Shown piece by piece: positions 43,150-45,101 of a DNA stretch of 45,101 bases. The position numbers and the translations under genes are program-made. The notes beneath the pieces are model-generated. The model saw only the letters and a program-made list of their open reading frames with translations, was not told where the DNA came from and made no database searches. Each line of letters starts with the position of its first letter. Position 1 is the stretch's first letter. The stretch comes from Zygnema cylindricum (lineage: Eukaryota > Streptophyta > Zygnematophyceae > Zygnematales > Zygnemataceae). Where the stretch lies: assembly GCA_037447655.1 (NCBI GenBank), contig JBBHKE010002115.1:141162-186262 (forward strand), written 5' to 3'.

Positions 43150-43845
43150 TGTTGTTTCACTTTCGGTACACTCCACGCACACGTGTCAGTCAATCACGAA
43201 GTCAAGATTGTTTTTTCCGGACGACAAAGTACAATTTCATTTGGGGACCAGATTTACACGTCCTGGTTCATCTCCGGTGATGAAAGAATGCGCGGACAGA
43301 TGACGGAATCCGTTGTCACTTTTGGATGAGAAATATTGACTTCGCTGTCATTTTCTGACGACGAACTTTGACCGCGTACTGTTTTATTTTAGCGACTATC
43401 TTGTTTTAGGTTAATGTAAATATTTGTGCACGGTTGACGGTAGGGCTTTGTAAGTGAACCGGTCGACCACGGTAATTGTGGTACGGCGTGATCAACTGTA
43501 GGTTCACTTGTATATGTAGGACTTATAATATTTTTGGAGTTAGGAATTCTTTGTATGCAAAACTGCGAAGCAGTTTTTGGGTGTCTTTGAGTTACAAGAT
43601 CATTCTGATCATTGCCATTGTGATCATTGGGCAGAACTTTGTGAAATTTTGCATTTGGTTTTCCTTTTGAATAATTTACATTGTGGTAATTTTGTAGACC
43701 TAGGGTGTGTCTTGTTTCCTTGGGGCTTAATTGTGAAGTTGGTCTTTTGTGGGATTTCGTGAGAGTTCTCTTTTTGTGTATTGAATATTATGGCAAAAGT
43801 CGGTGATTCTTCTTCTTCCGGTGCACAAGTTGCCTCAAATCAGCA
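43150..43845 (+). repeat. LTR9, 5' LTR of element 9
   Basis: 696 bp, TGTTGTTTCACTTTCGG...TCAAATCAGCA, followed by a decayed PBS AGTTATGGTTCTACC (43846-43860). Confidence 0.88.
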
Positions 43846-44437
43846 AGTTATGGTTCTACCCTCACGGATCCTGGTGTTTAATGAGAAAAAATATCTATAT
43901 TGGCCAGATTTGACTAAGTCTTACCTAAAACAAGTGAATTTATTTGATGTGATTTTCGGTATTCTTCCGCATAAGGATCCGGATTTTGAAAAGAAAAATG
44001 AGGATGCATTGCATGATTTGAAATTACTCTTGTCAAAATATCTGAACATGACATGTATCAATATTTCTATGGCTTTTGAAATATAGAAGGCTTTGAGTGA
44101 AGCTTATGTCTTAGCTAGCGGAGCGAAACAGCAGCACCAAGCTAGCAAAATTTGGGACTATAAGTATACCGCGGGTGGTATGAACTCATACTATAATGGC
44201 TTGAAACTTCTATTTTCGGAAAATGCATATTCCCGGGGGAGTTTTCCTCCCTATCATCAAGCTATCATTCTAATGAGAGGGCTTCCTACTGAATATAAAG
44301 GAGCCGCGGAAAAGTTAAAGAGGTTAGAGAAGAGTAAATGGAATATCATTGTAGCTCAAGCTTATATCTTCGAGGAAGAGGCCACTCAGATAGCCTTAAA
44401 TAGTGGAAAGTCACAGCAACTTACAATGCTCATACAT
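43790..44437 (+). pseudogene. gag: Gag of element 9
   Basis: The ATG at 43790 is inside the LTR: MAKVGDSSSSGAQVASNQ, then across the PBS QVMVLPSRILVFNEKKYLYW. It is open to a TAG at about 44084 and again from 44093: KIWDYKYTAGGMNSYYNGLK, HQAIILMRGLPTEYKGAAEK and EEEATQIALN. No zinc knuckle is reached before the deletion. The remainder of the frame to 44494 is LTR sequence. Confidence 0.87.
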
Positions 44438-44790
44438 ATAAACCTGCTGTCAGCTCTAAGTTTACTTGTTTATGTAGGGCTTAGAATATTTTGAGATTAG
44501 GAATTCCTTGTATGCAAAACTGCGAAAAAGATTAAAGGTGTCTTAAAATTACAAGTTCATTGTGATCTTTGGGCAGAATTTTGTGAAATTGTGCATGTGG
44601 TTTCTTTGTTGTATAATTTACATTTTGGCAAATTTGGAGATCTATGGTATGTCTAGTTTGCTTGGGGCTTCATTGTGAATTTGGTCTTTTGTGGGATTGC
44701 GTGAGAGTTTCATCTTTGTGTATTGATTATTATGGCAATTGCCGGTGCTTCTTTTTCTTCTTCCAAGGCACCAGTTACCTCAAATCAACA
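44438..44790 (+). repeat. LTR9, partial 3' LTR of element 9
   Basis: Matches 43497-43845 of the 5' LTR and ends AAATCAACA. The first ~350 bp of the LTR are absent at the gag-LTR deletion junction. Confidence 0.87.
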
Positions 44791-45101
44791 AAATATTTCT
44801 CATCATCATGCTTTGTTGTGAAATTTCCCTTCCTAGTGTAAGTCTCAAAATCTTTATCATCCAAGACAGAGGTTGAGTTGAGATTCTTGCTTCACTGCGG
44901 TATAAAGAGAACATTTGAGAACGTCACTATGGACGTCGAACCCTCTACTAGTACCTTAAAATCTATCAACCCCACTAGATCTATAGTTACTACTCTCACA
45001 TCCCTATATTCTATCTCTATAATGGGAATTTTTCTTAGCCTAGTAAATAATTGCTTTTCCCGACAATTATACATTGAGGCACCCTAGTCGATAATCCTAC
45101 C
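44791..45101 (-). pseudogene. Element 10: protease, cut by the window edge
   Basis: Minus strand: GRIID, TAG, GASMYNCREKQLFTRLRKIP, EYRDVRVVTIDLVGLIDFKV, GSTSIVTFSNVLFIPQ, then VLDDKDFETYTRKG-like residues up to the element 9 insertion. The active-site DSGA has a stop in place of Ser. Gag and the 5' LTR would lie beyond the window. Confidence 0.85.

Larger units (their letters stand above)
43150..44790 (+). mobile_element. Element 9, 1.64-kb internally deleted copia derivative
   Basis: Flanked by exact AAATA duplications (43145-43149; 44791-44795). It has a complete 5' LTR, PBS and most of gag, then jumps at about 44438 directly into the middle of the 3' LTR. All of pol, the polypurine tract and the 3' LTR start are missing. 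Confidence 0.9.

Overview
This window is a wall-to-wall nest of decayed Ty1/copia (Pseudoviridae-type) LTR retrotransposons. I see no host gene, rRNA, canonical tRNA gene, CRISPR array or bacterial feature. Every recognisable protein domain is copia Gag (CCHC zinc knuckle), aspartic protease, GAG-pre-integrase, integrase, reverse transcriptase (YVDD) or RNase H, in the copia order with integrase before RT. Nearly all are broken by stops and frameshifts. A repeat-dense, moderately AT-rich sequence of this kind suggests a large plant nuclear genome. The primer-binding sites match the anticodon arm of a plant-type initiator tRNA-Met, as I recall that tRNA, which also points to the green lineage; the species cannot be named.

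Two related clades are present. Clade A (elements 1, 2, 6, 10) has LTRs of about 1.0 kb carrying an array of GTAC motifs, a CCAAT/TATA promoter and an antisense tRNA-like Pol III module. Clade B (elements 4, 4b, 5, 7, 9) has LTRs of about 0.7-1.0 kb. A further LTR type (LTR3) is seen only as LTR sequence.

Layout. 1-616: end of an LTR3, inserted in Gag of element 6. 622-9956: element 6 (minus; gag plus 5' LTR), split by element 2 (minus, 1388-8777, target duplication GTCTT), whose protease is split by a solo LTR1 (5603-6634, duplication CCTGA). 9957-10489: unassigned sequence, then a clade-B LTR fragment. 10490-18355: element 1 (plus), with a 1.4-kb CpG-rich solo-LTR-like insert (12761-14160) in its protease. 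18356-21917: element 4b (minus), truncated. 21918-22630 and 39657-41787: element 7 (plus), split by element 5 (minus, 22631-39656). Element 5 holds an LTR3 (25122-27016) and the compound element 4 (plus, 27418-36483; LTR-partial internal-LTR-internal-LTR, duplication ATATT). 41788-45101: element 10 (minus), split by the 1.64-kb internally deleted element 9 (43150-44790, duplication AAATA).

The most interesting shared design is the start of these elements. The primer-binding site follows the LTR directly and resembles GGTTATGGGCCCACC, complementary to the middle of initiator tRNA-Met rather than its 3' end. It is also read as Gag codons, and the Gag ATG lies upstream inside the LTR, so each LTR encodes about 7-20 N-terminal Gag residues. 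Other notable points are the compound element 4, an unexplained CpG-rich segment inside it (29586-30292), the antisense Pol III-like module in clade-A LTRs, and a 206-bp duplication that preserves the empty target site of element 4 in cis.
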